Assembly (NCBI GenBank): GCA_900074885.1
Contig: FJUW01000007.1
Location: forward strand, 1,507,609-1,571,608
Reading direction: 5' to 3'
DNA from: Rhynchosporium graminicola
Lineage: Eukaryota > Ascomycota > Leotiomycetes > Helotiales > Ploettnerulaceae
DNA length: 64,000 nucleotides
Position 1 is the stretch's first letter, and each line of letters opens with the position of its first letter. Shown one piece after another: positions 38,401 through 48,923 of the stretch. The notes below the pieces were generated by a model. The model had not been told where the DNA came from. It saw only the letters and a program-made list of their open reading frames with translations, and searched no databases. Position numbers and translations under genes: made by a program.

Positions 38401-40155
38401 AAGTATAATCTACTTACTAATACTCTCTCTCGTAGAACAGATAAATTAGACGATTAAAATAATACTAAAAAAGCTTAACGTTTATAATAACTACTACGCG
38501 AAGACTAGATCGATCTAATACTACTCACGAGTAACCTCCGGAATAGTTCCGACTCTATAGATAGCTTTAAACTTATTAACGCCTTAGAAGTCGCTAACCT
38601 ATCGCTAGTTTTCTCTATAGTATAGTAAGTACTTAAAGCTAATCGCGCTACGCTATTACTCTAAGCACTATAGAAATAAGCTCTTTCTGCTACTTCTAGA
38701 AAACTAACTATAGAAAAAGATCTTCTACTCTATAAAGGAAGATTAATCGTACTTAACGTTTTATACTTTCGTATACTACTTATACGCGAAGTATACGATC
38801 GATTAGAAACTGCTTATCTAAGTGCAAAGAAGACCTTATAACTTCTATTATTATAGTACTACTAGTACAGGATCGCTTTAACTATTAACTAGTACTACTA
38901 TAACTACTATACTTACTGACGAATTCAAGTACTACGAGATAAGAAGCCCGGACTCCTATAGCCCTTACTAGTGCTATTACGCTTATAGGAGCATATTATA
39001 GTCGATTACTATAGCTTTAATCGCGATAAATATAGTTATAATAACGTTCTCGTATTTATAGATCATTTTAGTAAATAAGTAATTAGTATCTTATGCTATA
39101 AGACCTCTGATACGCGTGACCTTATAAAGCTCTACTTATACTATATCTACTGCTATTTCGGAGCCCTACTAATAATTACTTCTAATAGAGGACCTTAATT
39201 CGTTTCTCGCTTTTAGACTACGATTATTACGATTCTTAGTACTAAAAAATAACTTTCTATAGTAGACTACTTATAAATAGATAGCTAAATAGAGATCTAT
39301 AACTAATATCTCTAACGCAGATTACGACTTTTTATCTCTTACTATTAAGACGACTAGTCGGAATTCTTACCTATTATAGATTATGCCTAGATAACCCTCT
39401 CTTATGACTCCCTTAGAGGTCTCTTACCTTTTGAAGTTATTTATAGATATATACCCCGTGTTAATTAGAATTAGAAAGACTTACCTGACTTTATTATACT
39501 TACTAATAAATTAAATACTTAGTAAGCTCTAGATTACGCTAATTATCTGCGTAACGCTTAGACTACTGCCTAATTAAGCCTCTTACGCGTATAAGCTAAG
39601 ATATCCCGATCTTATAATCGCTTACGCTATGAAGTCGACTTTACTATAGATAACCTTATTTAGCTAGATATACGCTACTTTATAAGCACTCGACTTAGTA
39701 AAAAACTCGACTTCCCGACTAATAGACCCTTCCGTATAGTTGAAAAAGTTAGAAGCTCTTACTATTTAGAGCTCCCTACTAGTATAAAAGTATATAACGT
39801 CTTCCCTACTACTAAACTATAAAAGCATCTAAACGATCCTTTACTAGGATAAACCTTACTGCTACTACTACTTATTAATATTACTAGTAACGATAAATAG
39901 GAAATCGAAGATATACTTACGTACTATAAGTAGCGTAATAACCTCTTATACCGCGTCTCCTAGTTGAATTAAGACGTCGATCTCATATAGTATAATACTT
40001 CAGATATTAAGTACGCTCCTGTAAAGATTTAGTAGTTCTACCTCGATAACCCGATATAAGCAGGTCCTCCTGCTAAGCTCCCTAATTAGCTAAAAGCTTT
40101 CCACGATAGAATAGACAATTATAACTACCTTAATAGTAATAAGGAAATAGACTAA
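35465..40155 (+). pseudogene. Pol of the outer Gypsy element
   Basis: Collinear with the inner pol. The RT motif near 37,597-37,660 reads DYLDNFYIVYLDNILIYS, both catalytic Asp pairs carrying a D-to-N change. The protease is likewise inactivated (LLNSRAN at 35,794-35,814). The reading ends in TAA immediately before the hairpin at 40,157. Confidence 0.85.
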
Positions 40156-40156
40156 C

Positions 40157-40188
40157 GCTCGAGGGCGAGCTTTTTTCGGAGGGGGGGG
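40157..40188 (+). other. Terminal hairpin and polypurine tract, outer Gypsy
   Basis: An identical hairpin GCTCG-AGGG-CGAGC (40,157-40,170), six T, then a G-rich purine run ending at 40,188, three bases before the LTR. Confidence 0.75.
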
Positions 40189-40191
40189 TAG

Positions 40192-40426
40192 TATAACGAC
40201 TAGTCAGTTTAGAGGTTTCCCCCTATTAGTAGAAACACTTACTACTAAGCGAGATTACACGAGTAGAGTTTAAGGGCCCCTTTTTATATATATACTTCCC
40301 TTCTCTCTCTACTTCTTTACTCCTTAGTTATAGATTCTAAGTTGATTCTTACTACTTCATATTCTATGTAATATGAGGTCTTACCTATTAGGTAGTGAGT
40401 GAGACCTTTCTAGAGCAAGCGTCACA
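40192..40426 (+). repeat. 3' LTR of the outer Gypsy element
   Basis: 235 bp. Its last base is the exact edge of the repeat block, followed by GAAAA and ordinary-composition DNA. Confidence 0.95.
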
Positions 40427-40431
40427 GAAAA

Positions 40432-41234
40432 CCTCAGGTGATTATCGCTTTTGTGCACAGGAACAAGGGTGATTTTGATGCTGTTTTCGGATCCATGCAG
40501 ATAGAGGGGGGTAACGTACGTTGCTGCTTCCAGCTACTAGTGCATATACAGCGATTAATGTCCGTCCCGATACACGCATGTGCATGAACCCTAAAATGGA
40601 CCAGCTATAACGGCGTAAGGAAGTACTATAATATGCTCGAATTCGTTTTTTAAATATTCAGCTCTGGGAATGTGATATCAATACGGGAATACTTTCTGGG
40701 ACATATATCGAATTCAAGGGATGCCCGACCGGTAATCATAAGGCAAATAGGGGAAATGGAAATCCATTGTAATAGAGCTTAACTAGCCACAGCACATGCT
40801 TCCAGATGCCACCGTTCCTATCTTCAGGGAAATCGTGCCGTTCATCAAATTACCTGTCAACGAATACTCTTGGTGAATGCCGAAGAACCCATGAGCATGC
40901 TCGTCGGTCTATTGGCCCCGACTAAGCAAGCTAAGGCACTGTCGACGAGTTGCATGTCACTACCTATCCTACGTTGATTATAACGAACGGCGCAAACTTG
41001 AAGGCTTTTTCACAAATCTGGAAGGCCTAGCGAACCAACCGCGAACGGGAGGACTGCTTCAAGCTCAGTGACTTTTGATTTATATGGTATCTCGCCAACT
41101 AATTTATTAGCAATCTGATGCCAACATTACAATTCGCTTGAACTTACTAGGAACTACGAGTTGTGGAGCTTTAATGACAGGAGCTAGCAAGAGAGCGCAA
41201 ACGCCTGGGTGGCCACGCACAGGACTGGAAACGG
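40432..41234. other. Spacer between repeat block and amidase gene
   Basis: Ordinary composition with CpA present, no RIP look. I saw no convincing coding frame or RNA gene. It would contain the 3' end of the amidase transcript. Confidence 0.6.
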
Positions 41235-43235
41235 TCAGTCATTTATTTCTGCCGGGAAAGTACTACCGTACTCCATGAACTCATCTCGATACCGAGGCTC
41301 CATATCCTCTATTGGAACCATCAACATAGTATGACCCTCACCCTCATTCATGATGTTCTTGGAGAACCATACTCTATATATCTCCAACCTTGCCACTGCT
41401 TCATCGCGTGCCAATTGAGTGATAGTCTTAGCATAATCCCTTTAAAGCGTGTTAATGAGTAAGAAGATCAATTCAAAAAATCGAGCTTACCAGCCATTAC
41501 GAACAGCCGGTCTAATATATGGGGCTTTCTGGAACCTCTTCCAATAGTCCGCGCGAAAATTTTCGTGATTGTGATAATCGTCATACCATATGTCATCTGC
41601 GGGCTTATTTAGTCGTCAGTTGAAGTTCCGGACCAGGACCTAATGGGTTGACGGACAAGCTGCATATAATCATCCAAGGAAGTTCCATTTGCGACTTCTG
41701 GACAGGTCTCCGCCCATTTCTCTCTGAATGATATCTTCTCATGGCTCAACCCCGCAACCGCTTCTAAGTCCAGGACAAATCTCTCGGCAAGATCGCGCGA
41801 CTTTGGTCCGCACCAGCCCCAGAAATCGCTGGCCCAGACGATGCGAGTAAAAGCCTATGAACAAGTAAGAGAAAGCCATATCAGGGTATTAATAGACTAA
41901 CCTCTGTTCTAAGTGATGATTTTGAGCCATACCAATGGTGTATGAGGTTTTTGCAATCGTGAAGATCCCTCCCGAGGAGTCCAGGCATGTCGAAGGCTCT
42001 ATACTTTTGTCAGAACGTACTAGGGAGCGCTTAATGACGGTTCTTAAAAATACTTGATACTCGTCACTAATCCTTCGACTGGCACTAAACCAAAGCTAGG
42101 TCGCATAGCAAAGCAGCCATTCCATAGCCCCGGTCGAGCTACACTTCCACCCGCTACCAACATTATTAGCAATGTCCATCACGGGGGATGCCAAGTATTA
42201 CTATCAGTTCCAATGGTAATGTCAATCCAACCATAGGCCGCGACAGCTGCCCCGCTACCACTGCTACTTCCACCAGGGGACTGATAGCCATCGGCTCTAG
42301 GGTTCCATGGCGCCTGATAATCGATGTATTCCGTAGGTTCTTCCCAACAACCAAACGAGTTCATCTTAGTCTTGCCCAAGACTACAGCTCCTGCATCTAA
42401 CAATTGCTGGTTACACTTAGCTGTCTTTGTACGTTTTGGGTACACATTGTAATAGGCCTTGTTGCAAAGCGAGGTCTTTAAGCCAGCCAGGTGAAGATTG
42501 TCTTTCACCGCAATACGTAGACCGGCCAATGGCTGATCTGATGAAGGCTGATATCGAAGGCGAGATGGGACAGCAACAGCTAACAGGCCGTTGTTTGTCA
42601 AAGGGGCATCAAGCTGAACGAAGGGGCTGCCAAAATATTAGCTTAAGTGCCTGTAATTCATCGAAAGGGAGAGTAACGTCGTTTGGCAAGGTTGAACTGC
42701 GGTAAAGAAACATCCATTGGTATCTTCATAAAGTCTCCAGACTTTCTTGTAGGGAGCCCTGAATGATGGCGTAAGGACCAGGCTTGATGCCACCGCTTGA
42801 AGAGGATTCTGTGATGCAGTGGACAGAAGTAGTACCTACGCTCTTCAAGTACTCCCAAAGTGTCCGGCGCAAATTTGATGTTTTCGTCTTTGACACCATG
42901 AATAATGATAGTGCGGAGAAAAGCATTCTGGAAAACATCATCATTGGTTTGGTAGAAGCTGATCTTGGACTTGAGCCATTCTACGTCAAATGTAATTTGA
43001 CCTTCCTGCTTCACATCAAACACGGTTGCCAAAGATATCGCACTACTTGGCGCCAGGCAGACCACAGCTGGCTGAGAAATATTACTTATTGCTCATAGTG
43101 TATAAGATGAAGGTGAAAAACTTGGTCGGTCATGTGGATCTTGTATGTCACATCCCCAATGCTGAAGATTCGCAATTTTGTTGGAGGCGTGGCTGGATCC
43201 ATCTCCGGTTGCGGCTGCGCACGAAATGCGATCAT
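41235..43235 (-). CDS. Amidase-signature family hydrolase, multi-exon, two apparent frameshifts
   Basis: The product would hydrolyse a carbon-nitrogen amide bond through the Ser-cisSer-Lys triad of the amidase-signature family. The Lys motif is LRIAVKDNL, the Ser-rich loop is SPGGSSSGSGAAVAA, and the nucleophile segment is GTD-T-GGSVARPG, completed by splicing. The long fungal N-terminal part (FSIGDVTY, TNDDVFQNAFLRTIIIHG) is typical of fungal members. Introns I place: 43,072-43,121; 42,627-42,677; 42,154-42,201; 41,999-42,053; 41,855-41,901; 41,597-41,652 (weak donor GTCAAC); 41,440-41,490. The frame changes near 42,850 and near 42,725 without intron signals, so this is either a decaying gene or sequence error. 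ATG at 43,235 is the likely start. Substrate unknown. Confidence 0.8.
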
Positions 43236-45329
43236 TGATGAATCAATAGAGAACAAGTAGCTCGATTCGTGGCTTCTCTTATTACATTGAACTCGGGAGG
43301 ATGGTGATATGTTGATGATCAAGCAAGCGGGAGGATGCCCATTCCTAGCAGTAACACGTGATAACTATTGCAGCGGGGAAGCAGACGTTCTATACGCTGA
43401 TATCACATCTCTGCCTTATTTTGTCTGGCCCCTACACCAACATGCTCCAATTTCGCTGGCCTCTGCCTCGGAAAACAAGTCTCGGACTGCAGACAACAAT
43501 GCAGCTCGTCACATCGATGTGCATATGCATTACAAGATACAGAAGTAACATGTTCGAACAACCTACAGGCTGCGGCAATTGTAGGACAGCCAGTCTCACA
43601 GTAAGATGACAGTTGGAGCTTTTTCAAAGGGAAGTAGCCAAGAGTCCCGCTGGAGTGACAACTTTTAGCTGATTACGCCATGATAGTAAACCAACATGAG
43701 ACCAGAATCCTGTGTTCTGAACAGCTGTTTGGACTCGCCTGAGGAAGCAAAAGGCTCTGTACAAGTATGTTGCAACAACTATTGCACCCGGTGACAATAC
43801 TGTACATCGATTACGTGTTATCACAGCACTAGGATGTGTTCGCCAGCCACACTCAACTCATTCTTATCGGGTAGTGGGGGTCGAAATGTTTGAGTGGTGG
43901 TGTTGTTGATACATAATTTACCTAATGATTATCTGTTGACGTATCAAAAAGCTCAGGCAGCGATCAAGGTCGTACGAAGTAATCGGGTTGCTGTCAGCCT
44001 GCTTTCCCGCAGATCGATGATTGTAAAGCAGCGCCGCCAGATCGACGGACCCAAGTTGAGTGGCGTGTCCTGGCAAGAAGCATACAACTAGTCGATCGCC
44101 TGACGGCAAACCCGGTGAGGTGACACTCTCAGAGACTTTCATTTTTGAGCTACGCAGACGAGAGGCTAAGCGAGAATCTAAGCTTAATTAGGCTTAGGTT
44201 AGGGTCACGTGTCCCAATCGAACATAATCAATTGTGATCAATTACCCTTCGATTAGATTAGATTAGGTATAATTTACTTTTGATTTGATTTGACTAGATG
44301 GCAATAATCTAATATAATCTAATCATTTGACATACTTATTATGGCTGGTTGACTATTGCCCAACTAGGGAATTTCGTAGAATTTTGCAAGCTTGGTGGCT
44401 ATCTGCATGCGGTATCAGTGGTGATTGAGCTTTGAGAAGATACACAGAGAAAGAGCAGGGCTTTGGGAACCTCTTGTTCAGGCCTGAAGAATCACTGTAA
44501 GGAAGCACATGTAAATGTAGTCAGATGATTGGTTTGTTATGATCTTTGGATTTTACAATCCCACCTAAAGAGGCCCCTGTAAGAGGGTAGAATATACACT
44601 GTTCTATCTGTCTCTAGTATCAACTAGCTCCTCCTACGTAGCACAAGAAATTGTACAAAGGCCACTACTACCTTCTCCACTCTATCACACATATTGTCCA
44701 CATACGGCATTACATGCCTCTGATCCGACAGGAAACTTCGCACATTGTCTACTCCCTCCGATCTTACAAAAGAACTGTAAATGTCGTCTGTTCCTTTCGT
44801 GAACTTCCCGCGTGCCCGTCCCCAGATCAACAAGCTGTCGTAGCTATGATCTATCCAGCGCTGTCCATATGTTCCATACATACAGGCTAGTCCATTTCTA
44901 GCCCTAGCTCAGGCCTTCAGCCAACGAGTGTCGCATCAATGCTATACAGGCTCTCCTTCTTTAGAAGAGCGATGCGAAATTGAAATAAAAAACACAGTCT
45001 CTTCGAGACTTAGATGGTCGTATAATGACAGTGAGAATATCTGTACAGCCTTCAAAGCCCTGAACTCGCAATGCTGATTTTCTGTTTCCCACAAAAATTT
45101 CCCACCAGCACGACCTGCTTGTTTACCCCGTTCCTTTGATACTCCGAAAGCCAGCCCGGTGAAATGGGCGGAAAGGGAAAAAATGATAACAATGAAATAC
45201 ATAAATCATTTCAAACATTTTAATCATCGTCGAGATCCAGTTAGACCAAGTCTGGATTCGCTGCTAGCACATATACTGTGCATCGCCACAATGATTGGCG
45301 TAACTCGTATCCTTTTCGGATATGGTTTT
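43236..45329. other. Intergenic, about 2.1 kb, no gene seen
   Basis: Only short overlapping frames in all directions, none with protein-like composition. It contains the GATTA-rich inverted repeat at 44,251-44,324 and should hold the promoter of the amidase gene and the 3' end of the next gene. Confidence 0.55.
44251..44324. repeat. GATTA-rich imperfect inverted repeat
   Basis: GATTAGATTAGATTAGG at 44,251-44,267 faces TAATCTAATATAATCTAATC at 44,305-44,324 across a TTTGATTTGATTT spacer. It could fold as an imperfect stem-loop. Confidence 0.6.
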
Positions 45330-47840
45330 TTAGGTCTGAGGGAAAAGCATGTAGCTTCCCCTTCGCTTTCCGATGGCAGCGGCGGCGGTTGATGCTCGAG
45401 CCCTACTCTTGAACTCCCGGAGCGGTGCAACTGCCTCAGGAGCGGATGTCTTTCTCCCATGAACCATCGTCTTGCCTTCGGCCGCGACGTGAGGGAATGC
45501 TTCTGCCACAGGACTCAAGTTTCCTAGAAATTCGATGGCATCTTTCTTTTGTACTACACTGACTGGAAGTGTAGTTTGAGGTCCCTCGTTACGAAGCTCT
45601 CTCTCCAGGATCAGAGACTTGTTGCGGCGATGCTGTATCGAAGCAAGGGTCGGGATTGGTCCTCCAATGTCTGGGGAAGGGGCAGAGTCAACAACATCAT
45701 CCACGAGCATTAATGCATGGATATTGGTAGACAAATCATGATCAATGCGACGAAGTGTTGAAGGGATTAGGTCTGGAAGAGAGGAGTTGGACTCGATGCT
45801 GCGATGTGCTCGGTTCATGCTCGATGAGCGGCCAAGCAACATCATCGAATCCTGACTGCCCCTTGATGTGCCAGACGCACGCGTGCTTGACGAGCTTCGC
45901 GTAGAGCGACGAGAGAAATCCGATGAGCGGTATGAAGAGGTGCTTGACTCGCCTTCGTCTATAGGAGAGACCGCATGAACATATGGGTCTTGCATGAAAA
46001 GCTTCCCGCTGGACGAATCGGCTCCGAAATTCTTCGTATAAATTGCGTCCTGCTCCATCTGTGACTCGAAATCAGCAGGAATGAGAAGCGTGGGTGAGAG
46101 ATTGAAGCCATGCGACTCCTTGAAAGAAGAAGCATGCGAAGGGGATCGTATGTGGCCTGTCTGGAGCAAGTTCGCCTCTGCCCGAGGGTCGGAAGAAGGT
46201 GTAGAGACATTAGATCTCGGGGACAAGTCTGGGGCGTCGAAAGCCGTCACCGAGAGGGAAGGTCGGAAACGCCCACGATACGTACGTTCTTCGGTCTGAA
46301 GGCTCAATTGTAGCTGTGGCCGAGCTAATGTCACATCCGTCATGGTAGGAAGCTCACAGTCTGCAGAAAAAATGGGGTAATCGCAGCTTTCTTCCCCATT
46401 CTCGTAACACCAGTCGATATCGGATTCCCACGAGTCGTTGATTTGGACACCTGGCGGAGTTTGATATTGCTTGGGGGCTTCAAATGTAGCTGCAGTCTGT
46501 GGTTGTCCTAAGGTCGTGGACATACGTCGTGCCTCGGGCCTGTCAACTGTCTGGGTCTGTGATTTGAGACGAAGCGCCGGGACAGACTGAGACATTCTCA
46601 GTTCAGCGCTAGCAGTCGACCATCGCAATTTCTTCGACAATGTTTCCTCCTCTTCCTCTTGAACATCAGCCAGCTCGTTCCCAAAAGTCCCAGATAAAGG
46701 TGTTGTCAATGGCCATGCCTCGTTGCCAGGTGTGGTCACTGTAATTGTGGCGTCATCTTGCTCATCAAGCGTCGGTGACGGCAATGGGACGACGAACGGC
46801 GCTGGCTTACTAAATCCTCCATTTGTGTGTGGTCTCGCGATAGTTGTCGTGGCTAGAGGATCGAATGTCTCGAAAAGTATTGAAGCTGTGCGGGAGGAAG
46901 TCCTAGCGGGAAGGGTCGGGGGGCAAGGCGGCGATGGTGGAGAGTCAGGAGGTTGAGGCAGCACTGTTCTTAAGTTGTCATGTGATTTTGCATAATACAT
47001 TGCACGCTGGGTTGACAGTTGAGCTGGTTCGCTCAGTTGGCGGACAGTGCGTTGAGGGCTTATCCGGGCCGAAGATGTAGGAGCTATTTCGCCTGGTAGA
47101 ACGCTCAAAGCTTCAGAAGAGAAATTTTCGAAGTGTAAATCTTCAGCCCTGATACCTCGTAGCTCACCATGAGTAGGTATTTGGGAGGCTCGAATAGCGG
47201 AGAACTCTGAAATCAATTCGGGCTCAGTCGCGCGCCCTAGATTGGGGAGATGTTCTTGCTGAGTGTGGGTCACATGCTGGAAGTTGTAGGGACCAGAGAT
47301 GAATTTCCGACGGTCAGGGCTGCTCTTCTTTCCATAATAATGCTGTTTCGCGGAGCTATGCCCGGAAACACCTTCTTCTAGGCCTGTTGAAGGTGTATTA
47401 CGCAACCCGAGTGTCTGGGTGACTCTTTTCGTCTTTCGCCCACTTCGAGAAAACAGCGAGCTGAATATCTGAACACTCTCAGGTTTGTCATGGCGAAGCA
47501 TACTGCTGTTGTTGGATCGACTTGACGACCGGCGAGACAAGCTCACATGATCCGTGGAAGCAATAATCGATTCGCGAGACCGGGACGAGCAAGTACCAGA
47601 TGAAAGAGTATTTGACCTGGAGTTGTTGCCAAACATTGAACTCCGTTTCATCTGCTCGGTATACGCGCGGATTCTTTCGGGTGATGGTGGACCATCGATT
47701 GCTGGTTCGAGAGAAACTAGGGCCGTAGGCTTTCCATTTCGAGGCGATGGGGGAGGTGTTTCTTTCTTATTCGACTTCTTCGGCGCTGCGGCTATATACA
47801 CGGTGGGTATAGGAGCCCTTCCACCTCCCAATGAGAACAT
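45330..47840 (-). CDS. Large Ser/Pro-rich, mostly disordered protein, unrecognised (836 aa)
   Basis: A single uninterrupted frame of 836 codons from ATG at 47,840 (context ATACGATGTTCTC) to a stop at 45,330. The frame stays open 39 codons upstream but has no ATG there, so MFSLGGGRAPIPTV is the likely start. The protein is rich in Ser, Thr, Pro and Arg, with many SSSR/RSS runs, a PPDSPPSPPCPP stretch near residue 300, an acidic EEEEE cluster near 400, and no membrane segment or signal peptide. It has many possible SP/TP phosphorylation sites. Composition suggests a regulatory or scaffold protein, but no domain is seen. The unbroken length argues strongly that it is real. Confidence 0.85.
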   Translation of the reverse strand: MFSLGGGRAPIPTVYIAAAPKKSNKKETPPPSPRNGKPTALVSLEPAIDGPPSPERIRAYTEQMKRSSMFGNNSRSNTLSSGTCSSRSRESIIASTDHVSLSRRSSSRSNNSSMLRHDKPESVQIFSSLFSRSGRKTKRVTQTLGLRNTPSTGLEEGVSGHSSAKQHYYGKKSSPDRRKFISGPYNFQHVTHTQQEHLPNLGRATEPELISEFSAIRASQIPTHGELRGIRAEDLHFENFSSEALSVLPGEIAPTSSARISPQRTVRQLSEPAQLSTQRAMYYAKSHDNLRTVLPQPPDSPPSPPCPPTLPARTSSRTASILFETFDPLATTTIARPHTNGGFSKPAPFVVPLPSPTLDEQDDATITVTTPGNEAWPLTTPLSGTFGNELADVQEEEEETLSKKLRWSTASAELRMSQSVPALRLKSQTQTVDRPEARRMSTTLGQPQTAATFEAPKQYQTPPGVQINDSWESDIDWCYENGEESCDYPIFSADCELPTMTDVTLARPQLQLSLQTEERTYRGRFRPSLSVTAFDAPDLSPRSNVSTPSSDPRAEANLLQTGHIRSPSHASSFKESHGFNLSPTLLIPADFESQMEQDAIYTKNFGADSSSGKLFMQDPYVHAVSPIDEGESSTSSYRSSDFSRRSTRSSSSTRASGTSRGSQDSMMLLGRSSSMNRAHRSIESNSSLPDLIPSTLRRIDHDLSTNIHALMLVDDVVDSAPSPDIGGPIPTLASIQHRRNKSLILERELRNEGPQTTLPVSVVQKKDAIEFLGNLSPVAEAFPHVAAEGKTMVHGRKTSAPEAVAPLREFKSRARASTAAAAIGKRRGSYMLFPQT

Positions 47841-47919
47841 CGTATCTTCTAGACTGGGTAGAGTGCGGCAGTGGCAAGTGACGAATCCAAACGTGGATAA
47901 TTGGACCTGGTGGGTAGGT

Positions 47920-47930
47920 GTATTTAAAGC
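47920..47930 (-). promoter_or_regulatory. Possible TATA element of the 836-aa gene
   Basis: The minus strand reads CTTTAAATACA about 80 bases before the ATG, a usual distance for a fungal TATA-like box. Confidence 0.3.
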
Positions 47931-48884
47931 GTTGGTGAGAGCGCCGGGGGAACCCAACCAATGTTCGGATGAAGTATATCAAGTGTTCCGATAGCGAGTC
48001 GTTCTCCCGAGGTCGAAATGTCTGGACAGTACTCCGTAGAAACGCCTTTGAGAACACGCTGCTGGGGATGTATCTTCAAACTGTATCGAAAAGTTCGTTC
48101 CACATTCGATCCTTAAGCCAGAGGGCGGCAACGGTTGATATCGTTACTCTCTTGTACCAAATGGAGTTCTGGCTTGGGTAAATTTAGTATGCGGGTCCCA
48201 TAATGATCGTGATATTACATGGATGTGATCGAACGGCGATGTTAAGGAAATTTGATTTTCCGTGGAACATCAACAAGGATGGTCGTGTCCAAATATTGTA
48301 GAGTGTAAGAATTGGTAGAAGGAATCGATGTGGCACTCGTCTTATACGTTTCAAGTCGAGGAATTCTGGTGATAGAACAGAAAGCTGCAAGGAGAGAGAG
48401 CTCTTACCTCGAATAGTCGAATGAGGAGGCCAGTCTCAAAACCACTATATAGGCCAGTTCAGTAGATTTTGAAGCGAATGGGAGTTGTTGAGTGATAGGT
48501 TGAGGATCCAAAGAGTTGACTGCCGTGAGAGTACTGCAGCTATGGAGAGGTCTCCTTGGAGATGCAGGTTGAAGAAAGCCCTCGCATGCAAGGATGGAAG
48601 CAGGAACCTTCTCTCGTATAATTACACAAAAGAAGACGATGATGCCAGAGGGGCAGTGGGAATAGCGAAGCAAATGAATTCAAGCAAGATTTGGGCGGTT
48701 AGAAGTGACCTGATGAAAGCATACAACGCTTCGAGAGTCATAAATCAAAAAAATGGCAAGCACTTCCTTAGTTCTGGAAGGATTACCTATGGGGCATGCA
48801 TCGATAGAGCTCGCCCCGTGCGGTCCAGCACAAGCCAGATTAATGTCTGGCCTCCTTCCTTCGAGTACTTAAATTACTTACCCT

Positions 48885-48923
48885 TGTCCTAGTCATGATC
48901 CTATCCTAATCCTGATCCTGGGT
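48885..48923. repeat. Short ATCCTA/GATCCT low-complexity run
   Basis: Imperfect repeats of TCCTA/ATCCTG (GATCCTATCCTAATCCTGAT) next to a GGATCC. Probably a decayed microsatellite. Confidence 0.5.

Larger units (their letters stand above)
26958..40426 (+). mobile_element. Outer Ty3/Gypsy chromovirus-type retrotransposon, split by a same-family insertion
   Basis: LTRs at 26,958-27,191 and 40,192-40,426 start TGTGACGACT and end GCGTCACA where unmutated. GAAAA lies on both outer sides (26,953-26,957 and 40,427-40,431). The body is 27,192-28,596 (gag) and, after the inner insertion, 35,462-40,191 (protease, RT, RNase H, integrase, chromodomain-like tail). Without the insert it is about 6.6 kb. 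The protease motif reads LLNSRAN, against LLDSGAN in the inner copy: two G-to-A changes at the active site. RT is at about 37,440-37,900. Confidence 0.95.

Noticed and set aside
1..40426. CRISPR-like or other regularly spaced arrays
   Set aside because: Repeats here are LTRs, microsatellites and tandem units without spacers; the DNA is eukaryotic.
44186..44212. TTAGGTTAGGG, telomere-like
   Set aside because: Only one and a half units in mixed sequence; not a telomere tract.
47554..47994. 146-codon plus-strand frame opposite the 836-aa gene
   Set aside because: A shadow of the long minus-strand gene; codon composition mirrors it.
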